From Campylorhamphus procurvoides (taxonomy: Eukaryota; Chordata; Aves; Passeriformes; Dendrocolaptidae): 64,000 nt of DNA. Shown piece by piece: positions 13,225-24,361 of this stretch (within the stretch, counting starts at the first letter, position 1; each line of letters starts with the position of its first letter). Location of the stretch: the NCBI GenBank assembly GCA_013396655.1, contig WBMV01003159.1, positions 62,001 to 126,000 of the forward strand, read 5' to 3'. The notes under the pieces were generated by a model. The model did not search any database and was not told the origin of the DNA. It saw nothing but the letters and a program-made list of their open reading frames with translations. Both the position numbers and the translations under genes were made by a program.

Positions 13225-14395
13225 CTGGAAAGACATAAACTGAGGACTGGAAGAAAGTAAATGTTATCCTGGTCTTCAAAAAGGCCAAGAAGGAGAATGC
13301 AGGAAACTACTGCCAGTCAGTCTCACCTCAATCCCTGGAAAGACGATAGGAGTAGCTCATTCTGGAAGTCACCCCTAAGAACATGGAAGAAAATAAGGCG
13401 GTCAGGAGTAGTCAGCATGCATTGACCAAGCTAAAGCATGCTTGATCAACCTGTTTGCTTTCTATGATGAAAAAGCTACGTGGATGGATGAAGGTAAAGC
13501 AAGGGATGTATTCTACCTTTACTTCAACAAGGCTCTTGACACTGTCTCTTATAACATCTTCAAAGGCACACTCTGGAAGTCTGGCCTGGATGAGTGGACA
13601 ATGAGATGAGCTGAGATCTGGCTGAATTGCAGATCCCTGAGGATCATAATCAGTGGCACAGGATCTAGTTGTATGCCTGTCACGGTGCCCTCCAAAGTAC
13701 AATACAGGGTCCAGTGCTGTTTAAATTATTCATCAGTGACTTGGATGAAGGGGCAGATGCCTTCTCAGCAAGGTCACTGATGACACAAAGCTGGGAGGAG
13801 CGGCTGATACCCCAGAGGGCTGTGAAACCCTTCAGGATCTTGATAGATTGGAGAGATGGGCAGGGAGGAACTGTCTGAAATTCAACAAAGGTAAATGCAT
13901 GGTCCTGCACCTAGGGAGGAATAACCCCAGGAACCAGTACAGGCTGGAGACTGCCCTGATGGAAAGCAGCTCTGCAGAGAAGCACCTGGGGGTCCTGGTG
14001 GACGACAAGCTGTCCATGAGCCAGAAGTGTATCCTTGTGGCCAGCAAGACCAATGGGATCCTGCGGTGCATTTGGAAGAGCATTGCCAGCAGGTGGAGGG
14101 AGGCAATCCCATCCCTCTACCCAGCCCTGGTGAGGCCACATCTGGAATGTCATCCTGTCTGGACTCATCTGGACAAGAGAGACATGGAGTTCCTGGAGCA
14201 GGTTCAGTGGATGGCTATGAAGATAATTAAGGGGCTGGAGCATCTTTTTTATGAGAGACTGAGGGAGCTGGGCCTGTTCAGCCTTGAGAAGAGACAACTA
14301 AAATGGAACCTCATCAATGTATAAAACTATCTGAAGAGCGGGTGTCAAGAGAATGGAACCAGCCTCTGCTCAGCCTAGCAATAGACCACAAATCT
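13225..14395 (+). mobile_element. CR1 LINE fragment: reverse-transcriptase part of ORF2, 3' end missing
   Basis: This is a broken copy of the CR1 non-LTR retrotransposon. The left part, in shifted frames, shows degenerate reverse-transcriptase motifs: a YFNKALDT segment near 13520 (family FSKAFDTV-like), then GPVLFKLFISDLDEG near 13711-13750, then the catalytic-pair region read as VTDDTKLGG near 13772-13800, where the family has FADDTKLG. From 13848 to 14324 one frame stays open for 158 codons and gives the typical CR1 C-terminal region (HLGRNNPRNQ, EKHLGVLVDDKLSMSQKC, SRWREAIPSLYPALVRPHLE). Similarity stops near 14395, before the 3' untranslated region and octamer tail. Most CR1 copies lose only the 5' end, so this one has lost both ends. 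Frameshifts make it inactive. Confidence 0.9.
13848..14324 (+). pseudogene. CR1 ORF2 C-terminal open segment (158 codons)
   Basis: This is the longest surviving open stretch of the CR1 copy, covering the thumb and C-terminal part after the catalytic palm. It contains the diagnostic words LHLGRNNPRNQ, KHLGVLVDDKLSMSQK and ASRWREAIPSLYP. The upstream palm is in other frames and the catalytic aspartates lie outside this segment, so no active enzyme is encoded. Confidence 0.85.
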
Positions 14396-15487
14396 ATGGG
14401 AAGAGGGAGAAAAAGAAGGGATTTGCAGGTTATGTGTATTTGAAATATAAGTATCTGTAGAAATGTCAGAGCCTGACTCACATTTATATGAAAGGTTCTG
14501 TTAACTTCAGTTACCAGTAGAAAACACAACGTGCTTTCAGGTGAAATACCAATACCTTTTTAGTCTCCACTTCATAGTATTTTGTTCTGAGTTCTCTTTG
14601 AAACCTACAATAAAAAGCCCAAAGGAGGTAACTTGGGAGGTACCTTTATATGATAAGATTTTTATTGCTTTTGAGGACTTCAGAAATTATACCAGGTAAA
14701 ATGAAACATAAGTAAATGGAATGTGATTCAATAAATATTTGCAGTAAATCTCATTTGTAAATACATATCTTATACTGAGTACAGTGTTTAGTTCAGTTTT
14801 TAAAAGGAAAGGTAAGGAAAGAATTAGTCTAGCATTATTATAAATTATTATAAATAATTCCTCTGCCCTGAGACAAACAGACAAACACAGAAATATCAGA
14901 TAATGCCACTCACAGAAAGCTAGGCTGTTTCAGCGTATAAACATGAAGTTTAAGACCACATACAGCTTCTTAATGATTTTTATTAAGTGATTTCTGAAAA
15001 GCTCTTACATAAGGAGAATAAGTAAATACTTCTTCATGGGGAGCAACCAATCTTTTTGAAAAGAAAATTGAGTCCACAACTAAAGTGGCTTAATTCAAAG
15101 GTCTGGATGTTGTGTGATTTAATTTTTTTTTCCTAAAAACCTAGTGACACAGACCACCAGTTCTTAACCAGTGACATTATCCACGATCACAATTTGATTG
15201 ATAATAAACGGTTGAAGAAACAGCCTTTCAACAAAAAGTTCATCTTCTTCTGATTTTGATACAGCCTTACAACAGAGATGGAAACTTTCAACTTGTCATT
15301 AGGGTTCATAGAACACATGCTCTAATTTACTGAAGCAGTGCTCACAGTGTGTATATCTTCCTGTCCTTTTCATCTCCTTGGATAATCCTAAACCTTCTTC
15401 TTGCCAGTTCTTCATGCCTCTTTGTCATATCATGTAATTCCAGGTTCTGCCTCTTCCATTTCTACCCTGTTCTAGTCTTCTTGCCTC
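14396..15487. other. Unique DNA, nothing recognised
   Basis: AT-rich sequence with no supported gene or repeat. It follows the abrupt loss of CR1 similarity. Confidence 0.4.
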
Positions 15488-15545
15488 TTACCCTTCTTTC
15501 TCTCTTTCTGTCTCTATCTCTGTCTCTGTCTCTCTTTCTCCCCCT
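15488..15545 (+). repeat. Pyrimidine (TCTC/TCTG) microsatellite
   Basis: An imperfect run of tctc, tctg and tttc units. The open frame through it reads as a Ser/Leu/Phe run and is not a gene. Confidence 0.8.
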
Positions 15546-17766
15546 ATTCATTGCTTCTTTCTCCAACTATCTGTCACTTCCAAACACTCTTTACAAGTCA
15601 TGGAAGAGGCATTCCTTTCCCTCTTTCACACTACCTGAACTCGAGTATGGGAGCAATACATTTCAAGAGAAATAACCCCTCTAATAGACTTTTATGCCTG
15701 TCAACAGAACACTCCAGAGCAGTAACTGCAGAGAAAATCTCATTGAGTCTTCCAGTCCTAAGCAGAGATCATCACTGATACATGTACCATCACACATCAT
15801 GGAAGATCTCTGAGCAGCAAGAGCAGGCTCATTTTGTAGCCAGAGTCTCTTGAGAATTTAGCTGGCAAATTTCAATATAACTCTACCAAGCACATGAATA
15901 TTGCAATGTGCCTGTTATCTCAATGTAGGCAACTTCCCACAAGAAATGCCAATGGACATACCTGAAACAAAACACCTCCACAAATATTCATGGGCTACAT
16001 GTATAGACAGTGTTCTCACTGAAATGGTCAAAAAAGTATTACAACATGATGTATTTCAATTTAACTTCAGCTAATTCTCTGAAAAAAGTGGAATAGTTTA
16101 GCTGAAAGACTGTACTTTTGTTTTTGGTTTAGTTTAAATCTGCTTTAGAAAGACCCTTAGAATCAACCATTTCAGTTGAACCTAGCAAAACTGTCAAACT
16201 GATAAGCAACTGAAATATCTTACGATGAATAATGTGTGGAATATCAGCTGCTGCCATTTCTGCTTGGATTGCCTGGAATCTTAATTAATTCCTAGGATCA
16301 GCATGTTGTTTTCACTCTCCCTCTGAGATTACCCTTCCACCACTTAACTCCAATACCTTAGCTCATATGACCTATTTGTCAGAACTACAAATGAGACATC
16401 TGACAAAAAATTCAAAATGTACCAAATCAAATTGCTATAAAAGTCTGAGAGTGATGTTTGGTTTCATCTTTTGCAAAGGCTGGATGGTCTCACAACACAC
16501 CTATAGCTTTATTAAGAGGTTACCTTAGGTAAAAGCCCATAGCTATCTTGACTTTTAAAAGACTGATCATATTTAAATTTATTTACCTCAACAGGGATTC
16601 AGCCCTTGGCATAATTAAGATCTCAGTAACAACACTCCAGGCTTGAAAGACAAACACCAGTGAACAGCAAGAGATTACTGCTTTAAAGGTAGGCTTTTTA
16701 CCCTTCCCTCTCCAGGGAGCATGGAAAATAATTATGTGACCATCAGAGAAGCAATGATACTTACTGGGCAGGAGGTGGGAGATGCAGGTGTAGTAATAGT
16801 AAGTAAATAATAGTAAAAAAAGCCAAAAAAAAAGAGTGAATTTATACATCAGTTAGGGAAAAAGATAAAAGAAAGCCACAAGTAGTTCTGTCACATGTGC
16901 CTGTTACTAAACAGGATGAGTTTAATGAGGTTTTAGATAGAAATAAGAAATAAAAACAAACAACACCTTCAACACCAGCACCGGAGTAAAGGATCCTAAG
17001 AAACAGAGTGGAGAAAACGGCAGAATGTCTTTTATTCTCTACTTATTGTGCTAACCACTAGAAAAAAAAATTGTGAGAAAGGATTATGAACAAAGAAGAC
17101 CTATCCTAACAGATCATATGATTGGTTGTACTAGACGGACTCATTTATCTCCATTGGAGAAGGATGAAACCTTTATAATTCACTTGTGGCTTCATTGCCT
17201 GTGAATTATGAGACTTGCACCCTTACAAGTGGGAACCAATCTGTTATCCCAGCAGACTGCCATTGTTGTTATGCACCTTTTTTCTGCTTTATTGATACAT
17301 GGCAGAAGATCTCAGGGTTTTTTTTCCTATCTGTATCTCACAAATGTGCTTTCCTTTGACATAAAGAAAAAACCTAGACAGTAATATAAAGTATATCCAA
17401 CTGAAGCCCTTTGAGTATCCTCTGTATCTCTTTATATCCTTTAGAATTCCAGTTATAAATTATTTCCTAGAGCTGCAAAATCTCTGAATCCTAAGAAAAA
17501 ATAATTTAATTTATGAAAAAGGACAAAAACATATATTAGTGATTATACAATCAATAGACTTATTATACCTGAAAAATATTTCTGTGCTGACACCTAAGGG
17601 TTTCTTTGATTTTTGATTTTTTAATTTTATAGATGTTAGAAATTATTGTAGATCTAATGTACTAGTAATATAACTTTAGTAGCTGAATGTTTATACATAC
17701 TGACCCTAGTCTATATCAACGCATTAGAATTTCATTAGCTGTTTAGTCTTTATTTCAAGGTAGAAT
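15546..17766. other. Unique AT-rich DNA, nothing recognised
   Basis: I find no supported gene, RNA or repeat apart from short A/T runs. Confidence 0.4.
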
Positions 17767-18142
17767 TGCAGAAAAGCGCCATGAAGCCTGTACCAAAAGA
17801 TAAAGACAGGGACAGAAGGACCTCCAAATCTGAAGCTTTGGAAGGCCTCCAAGGACCTGACGTGCTCTGAAGAAGACCACGAAGATGAAAGAAGGGTCCT
17901 GAGACCCCAGACCCAATTCCTGATGGGGTGTGCCGAGGGTGGAATGGGGCAGGACTGGGGGAAATAGCAGAATGGGATTAGATGGACAGTATTATAAAAT
18001 CTGTAACAAGGATCAAAAGGGGGGGTTTCCTGTGTGAATGTATTCCTGGAGCCGGTGTTGGCTCATTAAAGCTCCTGCTCACTTATCTTATCTCCTACTG
18101 AAGTTGCCAGAAGGTTCTTTTTCTTCGCTCCTTAAGGCAACA
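17767..18142 (+). mobile_element. Probable solo LTR, ERVL-like, edges uncertain
   Basis: This block is more GC-rich and less regular than its flanks and has LTR-like order. A purine-rich left half (gaagaagaccacgaag, gaaagaagggtcc) is followed by a TATA box (tataaaa, 17993-17999), a polyadenylation variant (attaaa, 18065-18070) and a pyrimidine-rich U5-like right end with ttctttttcttcgctcc. Candidate ends are TG at 17767, 17782 or 17789 and CA at 18142. I could not find a convincing target duplication. The class assignment rests on the general look of avian ERVL ends and is weak. Confidence 0.5.
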
Positions 18143-20213
18143 GTGCTTAGAAATAATCCTGCAAAGATGAATATACAGATATTTATTGACAAAAAGGTAC
18201 TAATAAGTGTGCCAGATGACTGCCAGGCATGAAGAAGCAGAGGGTTCCTTTACTGCTTTTATGCTATCATTATCAGTGTCACTAGTGAGCAAGATTATAA
18301 TTCCTGGTAGGAGTTATGCACTAAAATGTGGGCTTTGTGGAAAGTCTGGAAGTCATTTAATGTTGATTATGAAATACACAAGATATTTAGTTAATCCTGA
18401 TTCATCAAAGTTGTTATTAAAAATACTAACAGGGCTGCTATATTTAAACTTAAAAGTTTACAGTTCTGTTTTTGAATTTCAGGTATATTTTTTGACATTT
18501 AACCTGCCATTGGAACTGCTGTAGAAATTTCAAAAGGCATCACAAGCATAATCCGGTATTTGTAATGCAGATATGAAAAACAGGGGTTTCCTTTTGCATA
18601 TTATTTGTGGAGGAATTAGGTTTGTGACAGATAACTTCATGCAACTACAGTTTCAGACATATCATAAATTCTTTCAATTTTATCTGAGTTATTTAAAAGT
18701 GTGGAGTTGTTCTGATCAAAGATAAGTGAAAAAAGACCCAAACAACCAAACATACCACTTAGCTTTCTTTCCATGTCAGAGCTGGTTCATACTGCATTGT
18801 TTAGTATCAGAAAATAAAACAAAATCTAAAGTAGAAGTAATATGTTAATAACTAGGATAAGTGGAAATTGCTTTGAAACTAATCCTTTCTGATTAATGAT
18901 TTTCTCTGACATGTTAGTGAATATAATTCAGGATGGCTTGTTCAGTTTTTTTTAGCTAATCATTTAATAACAGCTCAGGGCAAAATGTTTTGCAAAGATT
19001 GTTAGTTCGGTAAAACTGAGGACCTGAACACTAAGCTAGTAAAAGAGAGAGAGACAAAGGAAAATTGCAGGCTCTTATTAATATTACATTGGAGAGGGAC
19101 AGTAAATAATTGACAGTTGTCACCTAGCAATTTCTTGACTATTCATGGACTTACAGTTAGTTCTTTATATCAGGGTCATCTAATCTTGTTACATCACTTG
19201 CACTCCTAAACTCAAACATTAATATGTCTGCTAGTGACATATGATACACACTGGCTTTTCAGAGATACCACAGACTGCTGATCTGCACCACTCAAGAGCA
19301 ATGTAATGGACATTGGCAGACAGAAATATTACTGACTGAACAGTGAAAATAACAAAAAAAACTCTTCCAACACTGCACAAAAATATCTTCATAATTAGAG
19401 AAAAATCTTTTCAAGCACACCCACTGAGCATCACTCCTGAATTAGAAAAGCAACAGACTAAATGGAAGAGTTCAATTCAATCATACTGAGCACTTTCATT
19501 CTTTTGATTATATATCATGTAGCTACAGAGCAAGTGTGTGGGTTACAGTGAAGAGAAATGGAAGAGTGCAAGTAAGTAGTTCAGATTTTGCTTCTGTTTC
19601 TAGGTTTAAACACCTAGACTAGGCCCAGTGATCTAACTGAAGATACAGATATTTAGGAATAAGTCAAGACTAAACACACTTAAATTGCTGCTTCTAATTG
19701 CATGCTAATATATGAAGATACAGTGACTGGTCAGTGAAATTCATGAAGAAGGAGCTAAGAATGGAGTTCAACCAAAATTAATACCATGTGTGTCAGAGAA
19801 ATTTGCATAAAACTTAGCTTTAATGAACGTGAAATAATTAAACGTGAAAGTCAACTTAATGTCATACTATCTGTTCCTCCATACCACTAATACCAGCAAG
19901 TATGCATCAGTGTGTAGAGTCTGAACCAAAACTATGGCCAAGAAAGCGTGTTAGGTTTGCTCCTAACTTGAGACAGTGTTGGTTCATGTTACAAGTAACA
20001 AAAAGTAACAAGAAAGGATAAAGAAGAGAGACAGTGATTAATTAATCACTGATGGGGAAAACCAGATCCCAAGTGCATAAAAGAATTCATCATCATCTCA
20101 TTGAGAAACTTGTGTCACTACAGCTCTCAGACAAAGAAGCATAGTCAGAGAGAATGAGATGAAAATAAGAAAGAGCAATGAATTGTGAGAACAGAAAAAA
20201 AAAATACAATATT
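18143..20213. other. Unique AT-rich DNA, nothing recognised
   Basis: No gene or element is supported. The open frames of about 64-105 codons at its left edge start in the LTR-like block or just after it and have no known domain. Confidence 0.4.
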
Positions 20214-21975
20214 ACAGAATATGTTGAGTTGAGGTAAAACACAAGGATCATCAAGTTCAACTCCTAGCCCTGCACAGGACCATCCCCAAGAGTCACGCCA
20301 CGTGCCCAAGAGTATCATCCAAATGCTTCTTGAATTCCGTCAGGCTTGGTGCTGGGATCACTTCCCTGGGGAGCCTGTTCCAGTGCCCAATCAACCTCTG
20401 AGTGAAGAAGCTTTTCCTAATATCCAACCTAAACCTCCCCTGGTACAACTTCAGGCCATTCCCTCAGGTCCTGTCACTGGTCACCACAGAGAAGAGACCA
20501 GTGCNNNNNNNNNNNNNNNNNNNNNNNNNNNNNNNNNNNNNNNNNNNNNNNNNNNNNNNNNNNNNNNNNNNNNNNNNNNNNNNNNNNNNNNNNNNNNNNN
20601 NNNNNNNNNNNNNNNNNNNNNNNNNNNNNNNNNNNNNNNNNNNNNNNNNNNNNNNNNNNNNNNNNNNNNNNNNNNNNNNNNNNNNNNNNNNNNNNNNNNN
20701 NNNNNNNNNNNNNNNNNNNNNNNNNNNNNNNNNNNNNNNNNNNNNNNNNNNNNNNNNNNNNNNNNNNNNNNNNNNNNNNNNNNNNNNNNNNNNNNNNNNN
20801 NNNNNNNNNNNNNNNNNNNNNNNNNNNNNNNNNNNNNNNNNNNNNNNNNNNNNNNNNNNNNNNNNNNNNNNNNNNNNNNNNNNNNNNNNNNNNNNNNNNN
20901 NNNNNNNNNNNNNNNNNNNNNNNNNNNNNNNNNNNNNNNNNNNNNNNNNNNNNNNNNNNNNNNNNNNNNNNNNNNNNNNNNNNNNNNNNNNNNNNNNNNN
21001 NNNNNNNNNNNNNNNNNNNNNNNNNNNNNNNNNNNNNNNNNNNNNNNNNNNNNNNNNNNNNNNNNNNNNNNNNNNNNNNNNNNNNNNNNNNNNNNNNNNN
21101 NNNNNNNNNNNNNNNNNNNNNNNNNNNNNNNNNNNNNNNNNNNNNNNNNNNNNNNNNNNNNNNNNNNNNNNNNNNNNNNNNNNNNNNNNNNNNNNNNNNN
21201 NNNNNNNNNNNNNNNNNNNNNNNNNNNNNNNNNNNNNNNNNNNNNNNNNNNNNNNNNNNNNNNNNNNNNNNNNNNNNNNNNNNNNNNNNNNNNNNNNNNN
21301 NNNNNNNNNNNNNNNNNNNNNNNNNNNNNNNNNNNNNNNNNNNNNTTATTTCCAAGAGTAAATTCTTGTTCAGTCAAGCTGGCTTTCTGCCTTCCCTGCT
21401 TGACTTCTGGCATTTGGGAACTACCTGCTCCTGTGCCCTTAGAAGGAGATGTTTGAGAAGTGATCAGCACTGATGGGCCCCAGCACCTGCAGAAATATTT
21501 TCCAAGGGGTCCTTATTTACTAAGTCCCTGAGCAGCCTGAAATCTGCTCTCTTCGTATCCAGAGCTGAGGTTTTGCTGGCACTTTCCTTCCTGTCAGCAG
21601 ATATTTTAAACTTGATCACTTCGTAGTCACCAGCCACCAATCTCCACTTTGCTCATGAGATCTTCTCTGTTGGCAAACAGCAGATCAAGGGATCATCTTT
21701 CTGAGTCAGTTCCCTTAGGACGTTATATAAAGTTGTCATCCAGGCTTTTTAGGAATTTTCTGACCTGGGGTTTACCAGCTGTGTTATCACCCAGTTAATT
21801 TCTGGCAAGTTGAAGTCCCTCAGAAGGACAAGGGCAGTTGGGAGTGTTCCTTAGTTCCTCAAAGAACAATTCATTGGTGTCATTATACTGGCTGGGAGTT
21901 TTATAGTAGACTACCACAATGACATCTGTATTATTTCTTTGGCCCTTGATTCTTACCCAGAGGCTTTCAACTCTG
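20214..21975 (-). mobile_element. CR1 LINE on reverse strand, interrupted by an assembly gap
   Basis: On the reverse strand the right part (21346-21975) reads as the CR1 endonuclease domain and its linker to the reverse transcriptase. It shows SLWVRIKGQ, NNTDVIVVVYYK (family VGVYYRPPSQ), FFEELR, a decayed DFNL-type active-site region, RKFLKSLDDNF and a LDLLFANREDL segment, with stops and frameshifts. The left part (20214-20504) is the CR1 3' untranslated end, with an acagaat octamer remnant at 20214-20220. The reverse-transcriptase region should lie in the gap between them. The gap of 841 N is shorter than the roughly 1.5-2 kb expected, so either the gap size is an estimate or the copy has an internal deletion. 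The long open frames through the N are meaningless. Confidence 0.85.
20505..21345. other. Assembly gap (841 N) inside a CR1 copy
   Basis: A run of N sits between the 3' end and the endonuclease part of one CR1 element, so the missing sequence is most simply CR1 reverse transcriptase. A nested insertion cannot be excluded. Confidence 0.95.
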
Positions 21976-23377
21976 AAGAAGAAGAAATGAAAAATGGGAG
22001 AAAATTAAAACAACTTGCTAGGAAAGAAAGTAGCCTAGTATGTCTTTCCTGGATTGCTCCGAACTGAAGGAGTATTTCTGTTCCAATGACTTCCACCTCT
22101 ACTACAGAAATCAAATCATGAATTCTCTTTAACTTTAGGAAGTGAAATGTCTTCTCTCTCTCAGTTGGCACTGACCAAATAATATCCAAAGAATCCCTGA
22201 GTCAGAAAACAATTGCCTCTAAAGGTCCATATTTGCTTCAAGTTCAATACAATTGTTTGCTACAATATTCTGTTATCTGTTATTAAAACCCAAGGTCAGT
22301 GCATACATAGATACAGTTTGGTGGGAGGTACCGTTGTGTTACATGGTAGGAGAGATCTATGTTTCTGATGTAACATGATAAATAAGGGAAAGGAACCTGA
22401 TTCCATCGCCTAGGTTTGTCTTGTTCTAAATAAACTTGACACACTGACAATGGTAGTACACAAAAAATTGCATACAAGGATTATTTACATAGTTTTAAAA
22501 TGATTGTTAACTCTTACATATCAGTTTTGGAGTCAGGACATGAACATTTAACAAGGTAGTAACATAGACTCAATCACTATGTCATATTAGGAAAGTGTGC
22601 CTTTAATATCCTTCTATGTTACTTGGCCTTTCTCCTATTTCCTGGTTCTTTGACTAAATAACAGTTTACATATGTGGAAGTTTATTGTGGCATTTTTTCA
22701 TTTCTTTGTTTTAATTTATAGTAGCTACTCACTCTACAAACCTAATTTAAGACTCCTTGCTGTGTGGTGCTATTTTTTACTTACACAGTCTATAAGAGCA
22801 CCATGTAAAAACATGCCATGCTACCTAGATCCTAAGATCTGTAAATATATCTTGAGTGTAAAGGAATTATGTTAAAGGTAGTTACCATATTAAAATAAAA
22901 GGTGGAATTCATATTGAATCATGGAAGAACAGGAGACTGAATTTATATTCCCCCTAATACCTTTTATCATTGCCTATATTCCTAGAAGTTTCTCTTTTCA
23001 CCAGTTGAAAACATTAGTGGTTTGGGTTTTAGTGCCTCTATGTTGCAACTATTGGACAAGAGAATCACAGAAACTTTATAAGATCCACCTATGGACACAG
23101 TCACATACTAAACAGAGTATGCTCACCTTCAATTTCCAGTGACATCCTGAGGTAAATAGAAAATTAGATTTATATTAACCTATGAAGTTTAGGAGTATAT
23201 AAGCATGAAGTGGTTTTCTTTTATTCTACAATCAGCAAAACTCAAATACAATAGATCAGGGTGCACAAGAGGAAATCCTCCAAATATTAGCTAAATTCTA
23301 ATAAATTCCTGTCTGTCACAATTCTTTTCATATTTTAGGACAAAAAAAGTAACACATTTTGGCACGCATGTTCCATT
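21976..23377. other. Unique AT-rich DNA, nothing recognised
   Basis: No gene or repeat is supported between the CR1 copy and the next LTR. Confidence 0.4.
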
Positions 23378-23561
23378 GCTCTGATGCCTAAATCCTGGAA
23401 AATAGACACTCAGACAAACATCAATGGAGAAAGATAGACAAGACCTTTATTGGGAGATCAGAGACTCTGTGCCTCCGCTGGGCCCACCAAACGCGCGCGG
23501 GTCAACGAGGATCCCCACATCCGAAATCCCCAAAGAACCCAGCCCTCAGTGGGGTTACAAC

Positions 23562-23568
23562 TTTTATA
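23562..23568 (-). promoter_or_regulatory. TATA box of the reverse-strand LTR
   Basis: TATAAAA on the reverse strand, about 111 bases before the AATAAA signal at 23451-23446, as expected for the U3/R and R/U5 borders. Whether it is active is unknown. Confidence 0.65.
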
Positions 23569-23730
23569 CCCTTCTACACAATTAACATATGAGATATCCA
23601 TAACCAATCATTATTTCTAATTTTCCCCAGTGGTCCACCCATCAGGGTCCTGGGCCATGCCCCCTGGACCCCCTCCAACGGTTTCTGGGCTCTTCTATTG
23701 TTTTGACTTCAAGTTATCTTGCAGGTGGCT

Positions 23731-23904
23731 CTGAAAAACATCACGACCTTCAGAGAGCACAACAATATGTGAGAAAATCCCTTTAGTAACTCCAAACACC
23801 CCTCAATATCTGAAAGTCTGAAAAACATCACGACCTTCAGAGAGCCCAAGAATATGTGAGAAAATCCGTTTAGTAACTCCAGACACCCCTTAATATGTGA
23901 GCAA
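23731..23904 (-). repeat. 87-bp tandem duplication in LTR U3
   Basis: The unit starting ctgaaaaacatcacgacc at 23731 recurs at 23818. The copies differ at about 7 of the first 80 positions. It lies in U3 upstream of the TATA box, where retroviral enhancers are often duplicated. Confidence 0.9.
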
Positions 23905-23968
23905 GAAACCTATACCTCTAAAATTCAAAAAATCCACAAAATTCACCCCAAACCTTAGGCATCAGCTC

Positions 23969-24308
23969 CAACCATATTAAGAATTTTTGAAGAATATCAG
24001 GAAGCAGATATGGTTCTGATACAATATATTTTTCCTTCAATAGTATGACAATTCTGTGTCTCTCCCTCCAGGACTCTGCTTTTCTGCAGAGCACAAAGTA
24101 TTTCCTAACCATGAGTTTCTTCATGAAGAAGTTCTACAGACCAAAAGGGCACAATATAAGCGTGGCTTGCAACAGATACAGAATAGATTGTGTTCTGCAT
24201 GTTTGTCTTTCTGAATTGATACTGTAGGCCTTAAACAAAAATAAATAGTTTATGTTACAGTCCTTTTGTTGACCACACTAATGGTGATGGGTAAATGCCA
24301 CAGTTTTA
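23969..24308. other. Unique DNA, nothing recognised
   Basis: Right flank of the LTR, with no supported gene or repeat. Confidence 0.4.
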
Positions 24309-24361
24309 CAAAAAAAAAAAAAAAATAAAAAATAAAACAACACAAAACCAAACCCAAGCAC
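24309..24361 (+). repeat. Poly-A and A/C-only tract
   Basis: An A-run is followed by aaaataaaacaacac and aaccaaaccc-like units with no G or T except isolated bases. It belongs to the recurrent A/C (or G/T) tracts of this window. No retrocopied gene body is visible on its left. Confidence 0.6.

Larger units (their letters stand above)
23382..23964 (-). mobile_element. Solo LTR of an endogenous retrovirus, class I-like, reverse strand
   Basis: The edges are exact. A perfect 10-bp terminal inverted repeat (TGATGCCTAA at 23382-23391, TTAGGCATCA at 23955-23964) is flanked by a 4-bp target duplication, gctc (23378-23381 and 23965-23968). The length is 583 bp. On the reverse strand there is a TATA box (tataaaa, 23568-23562) and then a polyadenylation signal (aataaa, 23451-23446). 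The R region between them is GC-rich and CpG-rich (gcgcgcgggtcaacg on the forward strand). U3 lies to the right and carries an 87-bp tandem duplication. Four-base duplications are usual for gammaretrovirus-like (class I) elements. No internal viral sequence adjoins it. Confidence 0.88.

Noticed and set aside
20302..21470. Long open frames of 290-384 codons on both strands
   Set aside because: They run through 841 N and only short CR1 sequence is translated at the ends, so they are not genes.
24309..24330. Poly-A run as a possible processed-pseudogene tail
   Set aside because: The sequence to its left has no recognisable coding or RNA similarity and no target duplication was seen.
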